A stretch of DNA of 64,000 nt. Source: Hymenobacter lapidiphilus. GTDB lineage: Bacteria > Bacteroidota > Bacteroidia > Cytophagales > Hymenobacteraceae. Positions 10,201-18,671 of the stretch are shown one piece after another (position 1 is the stretch's first letter; each line of letters begins with the position of its first letter). The notes beneath the pieces are model-generated. The model searched no databases and was not told the DNA's origin. It saw only the letters and a list, made by a program, of their open reading frames with translations. Position numbers and translations under genes: made by a program. The stretch covers positions 1 through 64,000 of the forward strand of contig NZ_JABKAU010000009.1 in the NCBI RefSeq assembly GCF_013377885.1. Reading direction: 5' to 3'.

Positions 10201-10540
10201 ACACTCGGTGGTCATTGTACTGGCCAAAGATGCTCCCCAGCTAACCGACATGGCCGCCCAGCTGACGGCTTACAACAGCCGCTTCTACAAATCGAGCAGC
10301 CTGCAGGTACGCCGCCAGGCCCTGAACGCCACTGAAGAAGCCGTTATTATTGAAGGACTGGATAACGCCAAGCTGGCCCAGAGCTACGCCCTCAAGCTGC
10401 GCGGACCACAGTCGCCGCTGAGCAAGCTGCGCGGGGCGGGTTACCAAACCCTGGTTGTGGGTATGGATAACCTACCGGTGTTGCTGCAGGAAGGAAAACC
10501 CGCCGAATACCAGCGCTTCTACGACCAGAACTACCGTTGA
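7241..10540 (+). CDS. PorW/SprE-like TPR lipoprotein of type IX secretion
   Basis: A lipoprotein of up to 1099 residues. The lipobox LLAGC places the acylated Cys at residue 65 of the longest form. No ATG is available: the frame starts with TTG at 7241, and TTG at 7340 would give a more normal signal peptide of about 31 residues. Helical TPR-like repeats fill about 80-500 and 620-830. A Pro/Ala-rich low-complexity linker covers about 860-970, and a conserved C-terminal domain the last 120 residues. Opening sequence and architecture match PorW/SprE, which links the GldKN ring to the outer-membrane translocon. It is about 5 kb from the gld operon. Family assignment is fairly firm; the exact start is not. 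Confidence 0.75.
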   Translation: MRRCRKKPSPRTNRWVAGVFRPSFFSAPSLSAALTTTPTTLRAALSRPLAALAATGLLATLLAGCAGSDRRSLVGRTYDNVVARDNAYFLAREKMREVEAKLNTERVNDYNRVLPLFPVIDQPTATRLTADMDDIIKKASIPVQYRPGSDWTDDSYLLIGQARYYKGEFEDAAKTFKYVNSTGKDLNARHEALVWLMRTFLALNELDNVAAVSNILDKEAGTERNARALFLTRAEYYQRVNEPLLAIENLEKAIPYIEEKNEQSRTRYVLAQLYQAQGDDKKAYAELNQILKKNPPYELDFYSKLMLGQVSDLNLNDRARLEKYFAKLLKDPNNKEYTDKIYYEMGRFEYRQQRFPAALTLLEKSVRVPKGSPAQKAYTHLLQGRIYYENLQRYRLAAAYYDSTVQAMPKANPAYEAVAERAGILQDFATQLTIVETQDSLQALARLGPDELTTRLTTYAEAELAERQRQADLLAARQAKELERQQAQQQTAVGLAPGRDLQPGINSEDFLASNTGGKWYFDNPTALSTARGDFIRRWGDRPLQDNWRTVTQASSSPVTPQGGSVPVSIAGNSSTAVNGTGLNPGSPTEPAADPQAQLRDLVSQYRQNVPLTPAQLTASDNQTQEALYQLGSIYNQQLREPEKAVETYETQLRRYPQGPHTPETLYILYLIKKESDATQAEQYAARLRQAYPNSSYARLVADPDYLRRTSVANAKVAVLVDSAFAAYKRQDFKKAGTTLDQAKKEYPETDLNDQVAYLGALVSVRTQPPPTARAAVEKFYKDYPQSPLAAKASTLLETYQKYDQGQIAGAMASTTEPGKSEFRPGEIEPRSVRRFRPEPSPQVLLPAPVTPAPTLNGSSKGVPAGATTPASANQPTQPAPTPPAAPTETPVPAEPVPPTPLTPAEEALAARRAAAQARARGRKAPAAPKKTAEPTAPAEPAPVVPATAPATAPATSPVPSPVAPPAATPPPAPAAPVSPYKVDLAAGHSVVIVLAKDAPQLTDMAAQLTAYNSRFYKSSSLQVRRQALNATEEAVIIEGLDNAKLAQSYALKLRGPQSPLSKLRGAGYQTLVVGMDNLPVLLQEGKPAEYQRFYDQNYR

Positions 10541-10673
10541 TCTTGAATTAAAATTTAAGGGTGAAAAGCTAAAATTCGCTGTTCTGGCCCGACTCATGCG
10601 AGTACTCTCGCCGCGCGTTGGCCTTTCCGAGCGCAATTTCCCACTCTTGATTTTCAGTTTTTAACTCCCTGAA

Positions 10674-13022
10674 ATGGCCTCTGCCACCAAAAAGACTACT
10701 GCTTCCCGTCCTAAACCCAACCGTCCCGGGCGCTATACCGGATGGGCCCGCTCGTTTTGGATGCTATTCGGGCTCGGACTGATTGGACTGGTGTTCTATG
10801 TGTGGGCGGTTAGTGCAAACTTCCTGAACCTGTTCGGGCGCATGCCCAACCTGAAGTCGCTGGAGAACCCGCGCAGTGAGTTGGCCTCCGAAATCTATTC
10901 GGCCGACAATGTGCTGATGGGAAAGTATTTCCGCGAAAACCGCACGCCCGCCGAGTACGAAGACCTGCCCCAGCACCTAGTGGATGCCCTGATTGCCACC
11001 GAGGACGCCCGCTTCGAGGAGCATTCGGGCATTGATGCCAAGGCTACGGGACGGGTGGCGGCGGGTTTGCTGAGCGGCGGCAGCGGCGGCGGCGGTTCTA
11101 CGCTCACCCAGCAGCTGGCCAAGGTGCTGTTCCGCACCCGCGGCGACCTCAACGACGGGGTGCTTAGCGATGTACCGGGCCTGCGCATGCTCATCACCAA
11201 GACCAAGGAATGGATTTTGGCCATCCGGCTGGAGCGCAGCTACACTAAGCGCGAAATCCTGCGTATGTACCTAAATACCAACGATTACGGCTCCAATGCA
11301 TTCGGTATTAATACGGCGGCTAAAACGTTTTTCGGCAAGCAGCCTATGAAACTGACCCGCGCTGAAGCGGCCACGCTGGTGGGCGTACTTAATGCGCCTA
11401 CCCGCTTCAGCCCCAAGTTTAACCCCGACCGCTCGCGCGCCCGCCGCAACTGGGTACTGCGCCAGATGAGCAAATACGGCTACGTTGACGACCAACAGCT
11501 GCGGGCTGACACGCTGCAGCCCATGAAGCTCGACTACCAGGTAGAAAACCAGAACGAGGGCATTGCCCCCTATTTCCGGGTGGAAGTGAGCAAGGAGCTG
11601 CGCCAGTGGGCCAAGGAAACCGACCACGACCTCTACTCCGATGGCCTGAAAATCTACACCACCATCGACTCGCGGATGCAGAAGTACGCCGAGTCGGCGG
11701 TGGCCGAACACATGAAGCTGCAGCAGAAATGGTTCGACCAGCAGTGGAAGGGCCAGCAGCCCTGGCGCGACGAAAGCGGCCGGGTGATTCCGGGCTTCCT
11801 GGCTACTTCCATCAAGCGCACCGGCCGCTACCGCTCCCTGCAGGGCCGCTTCCCCAACCAGCCCGATTCGGTTAAGTATTATCTGAATAAGAAGTACCCG
11901 ATGAAGGTCTTCAGCTGGAATAGCCCCAACAACGAGAAAGAGGTGACGATGTCGCCGATGGATTCGCTGGCCTACTACAAGCGGCTGATGCGAGCGGGCT
12001 TTATCGCCATCAATCCACTCAATGGCCGCATCAAGGCCTGGGTGGGCGGCGTCAACTACAAGTACATCAAGTACGACCACGTGCGCCAGGGCAAGCGCCA
12101 GCCGGGCTCCACGTTCAAGCCGTTCGTGTATGTGGCCGCCATCGACCAAGGCTACTCGCCCTGCTACCAGCGGCCCGACGTAGCCGTTACGTTCCCGGCC
12201 GTTGCCGGCCGGGCCTCCTATACGCCCCGCAACTTCGAGGGCTCGTACTCGGGCCGCACTTTTACGCTGCGGGAGGCCATGGCGCGCTCCATGAACTCGA
12301 TTACGGCTTGGGTGGTGCAGAAGCTGGGCCCCGAAACGGTGGTCAGCTACGCTAAGCGGCTGGGTATTACCTCGCCCATTGAGGCGGTGCCGGCCGTGGG
12401 CTTTGGCTCGTCTGATGTGAGCGTGTACGAGATGGTGGGCGCCTACAGCACGTTCGTCAACAAGGGCATCTGGACTTCGCCGGTGATGGTGACACGCATC
12501 GAAGACAAGAACGGCAACGTGCTGCGCGAATTCGTTCCTCAGACCCGCGAGGCGCTGAGCGAGGAAACGGCTTACCTGATGACCTACATGCTACGGGGCG
12601 CTACCGAGGAGCGCGGCGGCACCAGCATTATCCTCAAAACCGGTTTTAAGTTTCCATATGAGATGGGCGGCAAAACCGGCACCACCAACAACTACTCCGA
12701 CGGCTGGTTTATGGGACTCACGCCCGACCTGGTGTGCGGCATGTGGGTGGGCGGCGAAGACCGGAGCATCCACTTCCGCAACGGCTTTTACGGCCAGGGC
12801 TCGCGCATGGCCCTGCCCATTTACGGCCTGTTCATGAAGAAGGTATACGCCGACAAGAGCCTCGACATCAACACCGGTGCCTTCCCTAAGCCCGCCAACC
12901 TCACCATCGAAACCGACTGCTCGCGCTACTACGGCGGCCCCGGCGGCCAGCGCGACACCATCCCGAGTGATGAAAAACTCAACCAAGTAAAGATGGAAGA
13001 CCTACGCGGCGAGGATATTTAA
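10674..13022 (+). CDS. Class A penicillin-binding protein (transglycosylase/transpeptidase)
   Basis: A 782-residue PBP1A-type enzyme that builds peptidoglycan in the periplasm. A single membrane anchor is at about residues 25-48. The GT51 glycosyltransferase domain has EDARFEEHSGID near residue 110 and GGSTLTQQLAK. The transpeptidase domain has the three active-site motifs: STFK near residue 480, SMNS, and KTGTT near 670. All catalytic residues appear intact, so it should be bifunctional. It is followed by a strong terminator, then uvrC. Confidence 0.95.
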   Translation: MASATKKTTASRPKPNRPGRYTGWARSFWMLFGLGLIGLVFYVWAVSANFLNLFGRMPNLKSLENPRSELASEIYSADNVLMGKYFRENRTPAEYEDLPQHLVDALIATEDARFEEHSGIDAKATGRVAAGLLSGGSGGGGSTLTQQLAKVLFRTRGDLNDGVLSDVPGLRMLITKTKEWILAIRLERSYTKREILRMYLNTNDYGSNAFGINTAAKTFFGKQPMKLTRAEAATLVGVLNAPTRFSPKFNPDRSRARRNWVLRQMSKYGYVDDQQLRADTLQPMKLDYQVENQNEGIAPYFRVEVSKELRQWAKETDHDLYSDGLKIYTTIDSRMQKYAESAVAEHMKLQQKWFDQQWKGQQPWRDESGRVIPGFLATSIKRTGRYRSLQGRFPNQPDSVKYYLNKKYPMKVFSWNSPNNEKEVTMSPMDSLAYYKRLMRAGFIAINPLNGRIKAWVGGVNYKYIKYDHVRQGKRQPGSTFKPFVYVAAIDQGYSPCYQRPDVAVTFPAVAGRASYTPRNFEGSYSGRTFTLREAMARSMNSITAWVVQKLGPETVVSYAKRLGITSPIEAVPAVGFGSSDVSVYEMVGAYSTFVNKGIWTSPVMVTRIEDKNGNVLREFVPQTREALSEETAYLMTYMLRGATEERGGTSIILKTGFKFPYEMGGKTGTTNNYSDGWFMGLTPDLVCGMWVGGEDRSIHFRNGFYGQGSRMALPIYGLFMKKVYADKSLDINTGAFPKPANLTIETDCSRYYGGPGGQRDTIPSDEKLNQVKMEDLRGEDI

Positions 13023-13255
13023 CATCATAGGTTTTTGCTGAATTTTCAGCTGATTGACTTGATTTTTATGGAATGTGGCCGGGACATCCCGGCCACATTT
13101 TTTGTTGATCCTTTGGCTCAACTCCGTAAACCAAGCCACCGTTTTCTTCCTCGCCGTATCTTATATCGAACAGTGAGTGTAGTTTTGAAAGTGTTCCGGA
13201 CTCCCATCCGGAACCTGCGTAATCAGCTGAAAATTCAGCAAAAATCTGTGATGTT
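13021..13255. repeat. 235-base element with 35-base inverted ends
   Basis: The outer ends 13021-13055 and 13221-13255 are inverted copies with 33 of 35 matches, including 24 consecutive perfect bases. The element fills the whole gap from the PBP stop codon to the base before the uvrC ATG. It contains a terminator hairpin. Size and ends resemble a MITE-like element, but no target duplication is apparent. Confidence 0.75.
13072..13103 (+). terminator. Rho-independent terminator after the PBP gene
   Basis: A 12-base perfect GC-rich stem (13072-13083 with 13088-13099), a 4-base loop and a T run. It lies about 50 bases after the PBP stop codon and should separate it from uvrC. Confidence 0.85.
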
Positions 13256-15067
13256 ATGGCCGCCTCTCCCGAGCTGCAAGACCAAATCCGCCAGCTCCCG
13301 CACCGCCCGGGGGTGTACAAGTACTTTGGCGACGAAGACACGATTATCTACGTGGGCAAGGCCATCGACCTGCGCAAGCGGGTCAGCAGCTACTTCACCA
13401 AGCAAGACCACAACAAGAAAACCCAGCAGCTGGTCAGGAACATCCGGCGCATCGAGTTCACGATTGTGGATTCGGAGTCTGATGCGTTTCTGCTCGAAAA
13501 CAACCTCATCAAGCAGCACCAGCCCAAGTATAACATCCTGCTCAAGGATGGCAAGACTTACCCCTACCTACTACTGACCAACGAGCGGTTTCCGCGCCTG
13601 ATACCCACGCGCACCAAGCGCCCCGGCGACGGCCACTACTACGGCCCCTACGCCAACGTAACGGGCATGAACCTGCTGCTGGAGTTGATGCGGGCCCTCT
13701 ACCCGCTGCGTACCTGCACCTACAACCTCTCGGAGGCCAACATTGAGGCCGGCAAGTTCAAGGTATGCCTGGAGTACCACATCGGCAATTGCAAGGGCCC
13801 CTGCGTGGGCAACCAGGACGAGGAGACTTACAACCAGTACATCCAGCAAATCCGGCAGATTCTCAACGGCGACCTGCGCCTGCCCAAGCAGTACTTCCGC
13901 GAGCGGATGGCTCAGGCCGCCCAGGAGCAGCAGTATGAGTTGGCCCACCAGTTCAAGGTCAAGCTCGACAAGCTCGACGAGTTCCAGAGCAAAAGCACCA
14001 TCGTCAATGCCAACCTCACCAACATCGACGTATTCGCCATTGCCTCAAACGAAAAATCGGCCTTTATCAGCTACCTCAAGGTGATGAACGGCAGCATTGT
14101 GCTCACGCAGTCAGTAGAAGTGCAGAAGAAGCTCGACGAGCCCGACGACGAGATTCTGGCCGTGCTGGTGATGCAGATGCGCGAAGAATTCGAGAGCGAG
14201 TCGAAGGAAATATTGACCAACGTAGCCTTGCTCCCCCTGCCGCTACCCGGCGTAGCGGTGGCCCAGCCTCAGATTGGCGACAAGCGCAAGCTGCTAGAGC
14301 TAAGCCTGAAAAACGTGCTCTACCTGCGCAAGGAGAAGGAGAGTATGAACGACCGGAGCAAGGACCTCAACGAGGTGCGCATCATGGAAACCATCAAGAA
14401 GGATTTGCGCCTTACCGAGCTGCCTAAGCACATTGAATGCTTCGATAACTCCAACTTCCAGGGCGATAATCCGGTGGCCGCCATGGTGTGTTTCCGTAAT
14501 GCCCGGCCCAGCAAGAAGGACTACCGGCACTACCACATCAAAACCGTCATTGGCCCCAACGACTTCGACTCGATGTATGAAGTAGTAACGCGCCGCTACC
14601 GCCGCCTCACCGACGAAGGCGCCAGCCTGCCCCAACTCGTCATCGTCGATGGTGGCAAGGGCCAGCTCAGCATGGCCGTGAAGGCCATCAAGGACCTCGG
14701 CCTATGGGGTCAGATGGCCGTTATTGGCATTGCCAAGCGCCTCGAAGAAATCTACGTGCCCAACGACCCACTGCCGCTTTACATCGACAAGAAGAGCGAA
14801 AGCCTGCGACTGTTCCAGCGCATGCGCGACGAGGCTCACCGCTTCGGCATTACCTTCCACCGCGACCGGCGCGACGCCGGCACCCTCAAAACCGAACTTA
14901 CCGACGTGAAAGGCCTCGGGCCCGTCACGGCCGACAAGCTCCTGCTCAAATTCAAGTCCGTTAAGAAAATCCGCGAACTATCGGAAGCCGAGTTGGTAAC
15001 AGAAGTCGGCAAAGCCAAGGCCCGCATCTTGGTCGAATACTTCGCCCAGACTGACGCGGCTGTATAA
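13256..15067 (+). CDS. uvrC: Excinuclease ABC subunit C
   Basis: A 603-residue nuclease subunit of nucleotide excision repair. It incises both sides of a lesion with UvrA and UvrB. The N-terminal GIY-YIG domain shows PGVYKYFG and IIYVGKAIDLRKRV. The Cys-containing spacer follows, then the UVR motif near residue 230 (ELAHQFKVKLDKL). The RNase H-like nuclease domain has ECFDNSNFQG and VIVDGGKGQL, and a helix-hairpin-helix lies at the C-terminus (LTDVKGLGPVTADKLL). Length is standard. The start ATG directly abuts an inverted-repeat element, so its promoter must lie in or before that element. Confidence 0.97.
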   Translation: MAASPELQDQIRQLPHRPGVYKYFGDEDTIIYVGKAIDLRKRVSSYFTKQDHNKKTQQLVRNIRRIEFTIVDSESDAFLLENNLIKQHQPKYNILLKDGKTYPYLLLTNERFPRLIPTRTKRPGDGHYYGPYANVTGMNLLLELMRALYPLRTCTYNLSEANIEAGKFKVCLEYHIGNCKGPCVGNQDEETYNQYIQQIRQILNGDLRLPKQYFRERMAQAAQEQQYELAHQFKVKLDKLDEFQSKSTIVNANLTNIDVFAIASNEKSAFISYLKVMNGSIVLTQSVEVQKKLDEPDDEILAVLVMQMREEFESESKEILTNVALLPLPLPGVAVAQPQIGDKRKLLELSLKNVLYLRKEKESMNDRSKDLNEVRIMETIKKDLRLTELPKHIECFDNSNFQGDNPVAAMVCFRNARPSKKDYRHYHIKTVIGPNDFDSMYEVVTRRYRRLTDEGASLPQLVIVDGGKGQLSMAVKAIKDLGLWGQMAVIGIAKRLEEIYVPNDPLPLYIDKKSESLRLFQRMRDEAHRFGITFHRDRRDAGTLKTELTDVKGLGPVTADKLLLKFKSVKKIRELSEAELVTEVGKAKARILVEYFAQTDAAV

Positions 15068-15083
15068 GGAGCATTACTGATTT

Positions 15084-15131
15084 AAAAAGCAGCAGGCCCC
15101 GACCAGATTTGGTCGGGGCCTGCTGCTTTTT
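15084..15131. terminator. Bidirectional terminator between uvrC and gldN
   Basis: A perfect 22-base stem (15084-15105 with 15110-15131) with a 4-base loop, A-rich on one side and T-rich on the other. It sits between convergent uvrC and gldN and can stop transcription both ways. Confidence 0.9.
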
Positions 15132-15194
15132 TACAATTGTGCTTCTGGAAGGCGGCCGCATCTGCGTCATCCTAACATCTGCAACATCTGTGCT

Positions 15195-16061
15195 TTAGAA
15201 GGACCACAGGTTATACTCGTATTCAATCAGATCGGCGGCGGCTTGCTGCGAGGCGAGGATGCCCTGCTGCTGGCTACCGTAGATTTCGTCGAGGCGCGAG
15301 TCGGTCGGGTTGGACACCTTCACGATGTAGGAGTTGAACAACCACAGCTCGAATGCGTCAGCCAGATTTTTGTGCTGCGCATCGTTCTGAGGGTTGAACC
15401 AGATTGCCTTGTCAGGGTTGGCCCGGAATACGCGCACCAAGTCACTGTACTTGAAGCTAGCAATCGGCTTCTCAATACCCGCCGTATTAGCGCTCAGCGT
15501 AGAAGGCACCAGCAGGGTTATCGACTTGATGTCATGATACATTCTCGACCGTTTCTTGTCGAAAATCATATCCTCCTTCAATTCCATCTGGTAGATGTCC
15601 TTGGGGCGGTAGCCGTAGCTAGGAGCCGCGGCCGGAGCTGCATTAGCCGCACCGCGTCTTGCAGGAGCGCCCCAGTCATCAGTCGATTCGTTGGAGAAGC
15701 CGGCAGCTCTTTCCTCGTCACTGAGGCCAGCAGCGGCTTCCTGATACGACATATTGCTCACTACCTCCTTCGAGGAAAGCGTAGTAGTAAGCGAGTCGTT
15801 ACGATAGGCCTGCAGTTCGCCGCGCTTTACGGCATCGAGGATAATACCGCTGATTTCACGGCCCTCGGAGAACATGGGCTTGTTCTGCTTCTCGCGCAGG
15901 TCAATTGCCCGCCAAATCGTTTTGCGGAACATGATGTCCGAACTCGGAATTGGGCGGTACGAGCCGTTGCTGCTCGCGGTAGTAGCTTGTTCTTGCGCCG
16001 AAGCTGCCACCGACAGCGTAAGAGCGGCCGCCAGAGCGGTAAAAGAAAGGACCTTGTTCAT
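15195..16061 (-). CDS. gldN: Type IX secretion / gliding protein GldN
   Basis: A 288-residue periplasmic protein (PorN/GldN) that forms the ring complex with the lipoprotein GldK. The signal peptide MNKVLSFTALAAALTLSVAASAQ is clear. The frame is open 22 codons upstream, but this ATG gives the signal peptide and is preferred. The GldN core is visible: SDIMFRKTIWRAIDLREKQN, then the region around DIYQMELKEDMIFDKKRSRM. It is the last gene of the porP-gldKLMN group and ends just before a bidirectional terminator. Confidence 0.93.
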   Translation of the reverse strand: MNKVLSFTALAAALTLSVAASAQEQATTASSNGSYRPIPSSDIMFRKTIWRAIDLREKQNKPMFSEGREISGIILDAVKRGELQAYRNDSLTTTLSSKEVVSNMSYQEAAAGLSDEERAAGFSNESTDDWGAPARRGAANAAPAAAPSYGYRPKDIYQMELKEDMIFDKKRSRMYHDIKSITLLVPSTLSANTAGIEKPIASFKYSDLVRVFRANPDKAIWFNPQNDAQHKNLADAFELWLFNSYIVKVSNPTDSRLDEIYGSQQQGILASQQAAADLIEYEYNLWSF

Positions 16062-16159
16062 ACCAAAGTAGTTGAGAGGATTCGGGTAATAAGTAGTGGG
16101 GGCAAATAAAGCCGTGGGCCTATGCATCTGCCCCCACTACCCAATATCCATACCAACGT

Positions 16160-17740
16160 TTAGTTCAGCGGAATATTGAACACCTTAGACATTGGCACGT
16201 CTTCGACGTTACCCTGGAAGTTCTGACGCTGTACACCTTTCACTTCGATGTAGAGTCGGTCACCCTCGCGGGCTGCATTTACAACAGCTGTTAGGTCAGC
16301 ATTAGGGCCGCTTACCGGAATCATTGGGATGGCCGGACGCTTGCCGCGAACCAGCGTCACTTCGTAGCGCGATACCCGGAATCGGGCGTCGTCGGGCAGG
16401 AAAGTGGCAAAGCTGGCATCTGGTACCGCCTTCAGGTTCATGTTACGCACAGCCGTGATAGGTGTACCCTGCTTCTCGTTGGCCGGACGACCACCAACCC
16501 AGCACTGAATGTCGGGCTTAGGGATACGACGTACCTCAAATTTCTGCGAGCCGATGGGGTTGCCACCGCTGCTTACGCTCAGCGTTACTTCGCTGGCATT
16601 AGGCACCAGCGTTACTTCGCCTTTAGAAGCACCTTTGATGGTAGCTGCACCAGTAGCGGAGAAGCTTGGATCATACTGGGCACCCAAGGCGGGTACGTTC
16701 ACGCTTAGCTTGTTGCCGCAACGGAAGTAAAGCGCCTGCACCGAAGCCGACTGAATCTGCATCACCGGCTTGGTAACGGTGTAAGGCATCGTCACCTTGA
16801 AGGTGGTGTCGCGGCCATTCTGCTTGAAACGGATAGTACCGGTCCAGCTCGCTTTAGCATTGCCATCCTTATCGAAGTTGCCCGGACGAGCCGTGAACTC
16901 CACCTTTGCGCGGCCATCTGGACCTACCGAAACTGGCGAGCCATTGAGCGTCATGCTAGGGTTGAGGCCCGAGGCCGAAGCAGTCAGGAACAGCTCTGCC
17001 TTATACTTGGTGCCGGCAGCTACTGTGTTCGACTCAGCGCTGGCAAAAGCCCCGATCTTATCGAATACGATGATCGTGCCACCTACTCTATCCGACAACA
17101 CTTTCAGCGCGTCCGACTCGTACTTAAGCACTTCAGCTTCCTTCTGCGACAGTACAGCCAAAGCGGCTACTACCGGCGTATTTTCGAAATTGAGCTGGGC
17201 GAAGTTTTTGTTCTTCTGCTTCTTCTCCGTCACCATCGGGTCCTGACCAGCGTCGAGGGCCAGAGGCGTAACACCGGGGATGATGTTTTTGATATAGTCG
17301 GAGTACTTGTTCAGCTCTCCTTTCATCTTGTAGCCGACACCGTCCTTGTTGGCACCCAGCATCAGCTCGGCCACCTTGTCTTCGGCGCTCATGTTGGCAA
17401 ACTCGTTTTTGCCTTTGTTCTCCGTTTTAGTGAGGAGTTGGTCCCGCACCGAAGCCAAATAGGCAATGGTTTCTTTGGTCCGCTCGCGCACTTCCTGGCT
17501 CTGCTTGAACACCGCCACGTCTTTGGGCTGGTTGCGGGCCTTTTCTACCTGGGCCTGAATACCCTTTACTGTTCCGTCGTTCGCCTTCGATACCTTTCCG
17601 TTGATGGAGGAAAGGCTATCGTCGAGGAATTTAAATTTCAACAGAATTGCTGAATCTACCTGCAAGGCCAGAAGCGCGGTGAGTACCAGGTACATCATCC
17701 CGATCATCTTCTGCCGTGGAGTTTCCTTTTCTCCCGCCAT
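16160..17740 (-). CDS. gldM: Type IX secretion motor protein GldM
   Basis: A 526-residue inner-membrane protein with one N-terminal membrane helix (about residues 12-32) and a long periplasmic part made of a helical domain and several beta domains. The start MAGEKETPRQKMIGMMYLVL is typical. Arg9 matches the conserved Arg that pairs with the GldL glutamate in the proton-driven motor. GldM carries torque or conformational change to the GldKN ring. It lies between gldL and gldN. Confidence 0.96.
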   Translation of the reverse strand: MAGEKETPRQKMIGMMYLVLTALLALQVDSAILLKFKFLDDSLSSINGKVSKANDGTVKGIQAQVEKARNQPKDVAVFKQSQEVRERTKETIAYLASVRDQLLTKTENKGKNEFANMSAEDKVAELMLGANKDGVGYKMKGELNKYSDYIKNIIPGVTPLALDAGQDPMVTEKKQKNKNFAQLNFENTPVVAALAVLSQKEAEVLKYESDALKVLSDRVGGTIIVFDKIGAFASAESNTVAAGTKYKAELFLTASASGLNPSMTLNGSPVSVGPDGRAKVEFTARPGNFDKDGNAKASWTGTIRFKQNGRDTTFKVTMPYTVTKPVMQIQSASVQALYFRCGNKLSVNVPALGAQYDPSFSATGAATIKGASKGEVTLVPNASEVTLSVSSGGNPIGSQKFEVRRIPKPDIQCWVGGRPANEKQGTPITAVRNMNLKAVPDASFATFLPDDARFRVSRYEVTLVRGKRPAIPMIPVSGPNADLTAVVNAAREGDRLYIEVKGVQRQNFQGNVEDVPMSKVFNIPLN

Positions 17741-17795
17741 CTTGTATGCCTGTTGCTATACTATATGAGTGTTGACTTGCTAAACCGGATGCGGC

Positions 17796-18605
17796 TTAGC
17801 TACCGGCCCGCATGGCGTTCAGCATGTTGCCGTACACGCGGTTGAGCGAACCCAAGTTGGAAGTCAGGTTGGTTACTTCGGTCTTGAACTGGTCGGTTTC
17901 CTTACCAGCTTCGGTCAGGTTCTGCATGGCCTGGGCCAGCGTACCGTAGAACTGGTTCATGGACTTGAGGTGCGAGTTGGCATCATTCAGCTCCATCTCG
18001 TACACGGCATTGAGCGCGCCCAAGTTCTTGGTTACGTTCTGTACCTGCAACTGATAAGCACCCGCGTCGGCGGTGGCGTCGGCCATCGTGCTCATAGCAT
18101 CAGCCGTCTTCGAATACGAATCGTTGATGCGCTCCAATGACTGGGCAGCCGAGCGAACCTTGGTCGTGTACTCGTCGGTAGCGTTGGTCGCGTCGCCGAG
18201 GCCGGCAAGCTGCTGGGTGGTAGTGCTGAGGCGGTTCAGGCCCTGGCCCAGCGAGTTAATGGCTTCGGGCGTCACGTTGGCATCCTTCAGCATATCGTCG
18301 AGCTTACGGGTCAGGCCCGTGCCGTTGTTGTCCTGCTGCAGGAAGCTGGCGTTACCAGTGGAAGGATCGTAGCCTTCGCTCAGCTCAGGGTATACCATCG
18401 ACCAGTCAACCTCTTTGGAAGTCGGCTGGAACGCACTTAGGAAGAAAATAACAGCCTCAGTACCAAGACCAACGATTAGCATTTCGCTAGCACCATCCCA
18501 GTGCTGGATTTTGAATAGAGCTCCTACGATTACGACTGCTGCGCCGATGCCGTAGATTTTGGGCATCAATACATCGTACAGGAAATTACCGCCTTTAGCT
18601 GCCAT
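17796..18605 (-). CDS. gldL: Type IX secretion motor protein GldL
   Basis: A 269-residue inner-membrane protein with two helices near the N-terminus (about residues 14-32 and 41-59) and a cytoplasmic helical tail. The stretch LPKIYG-type KIYGIGAAVVIVGALFKIQ and Glu50 within GLGTEAVIFFLSAFQP match GldL; Glu50 is the expected proton-binding residue. With GldM it forms the proton-driven motor of type IX secretion and gliding. The gene lies 67 bases after gldK and 55 bases before gldM. Confidence 0.96.
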   Translation of the reverse strand: MAAKGGNFLYDVLMPKIYGIGAAVVIVGALFKIQHWDGASEMLIVGLGTEAVIFFLSAFQPTSKEVDWSMVYPELSEGYDPSTGNASFLQQDNNGTGLTRKLDDMLKDANVTPEAINSLGQGLNRLSTTTQQLAGLGDATNATDEYTTKVRSAAQSLERINDSYSKTADAMSTMADATADAGAYQLQVQNVTKNLGALNAVYEMELNDANSHLKSMNQFYGTLAQAMQNLTEAGKETDQFKTEVTNLTSNLGSLNRVYGNMLNAMRAGS

Positions 18606-18671
18606 TTGATTGTGTTGTTGAAGAAGAAGTGATGAGGTATAAAAGGAGTCTTAAACAAGAAGCTAACTGGC

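Noticed and set aside
13035..13577. Open frame across the pbp-uvrC gap into uvrC
   Set aside because: It reads through a terminator and the inverted-repeat element and then out of frame through uvrC.
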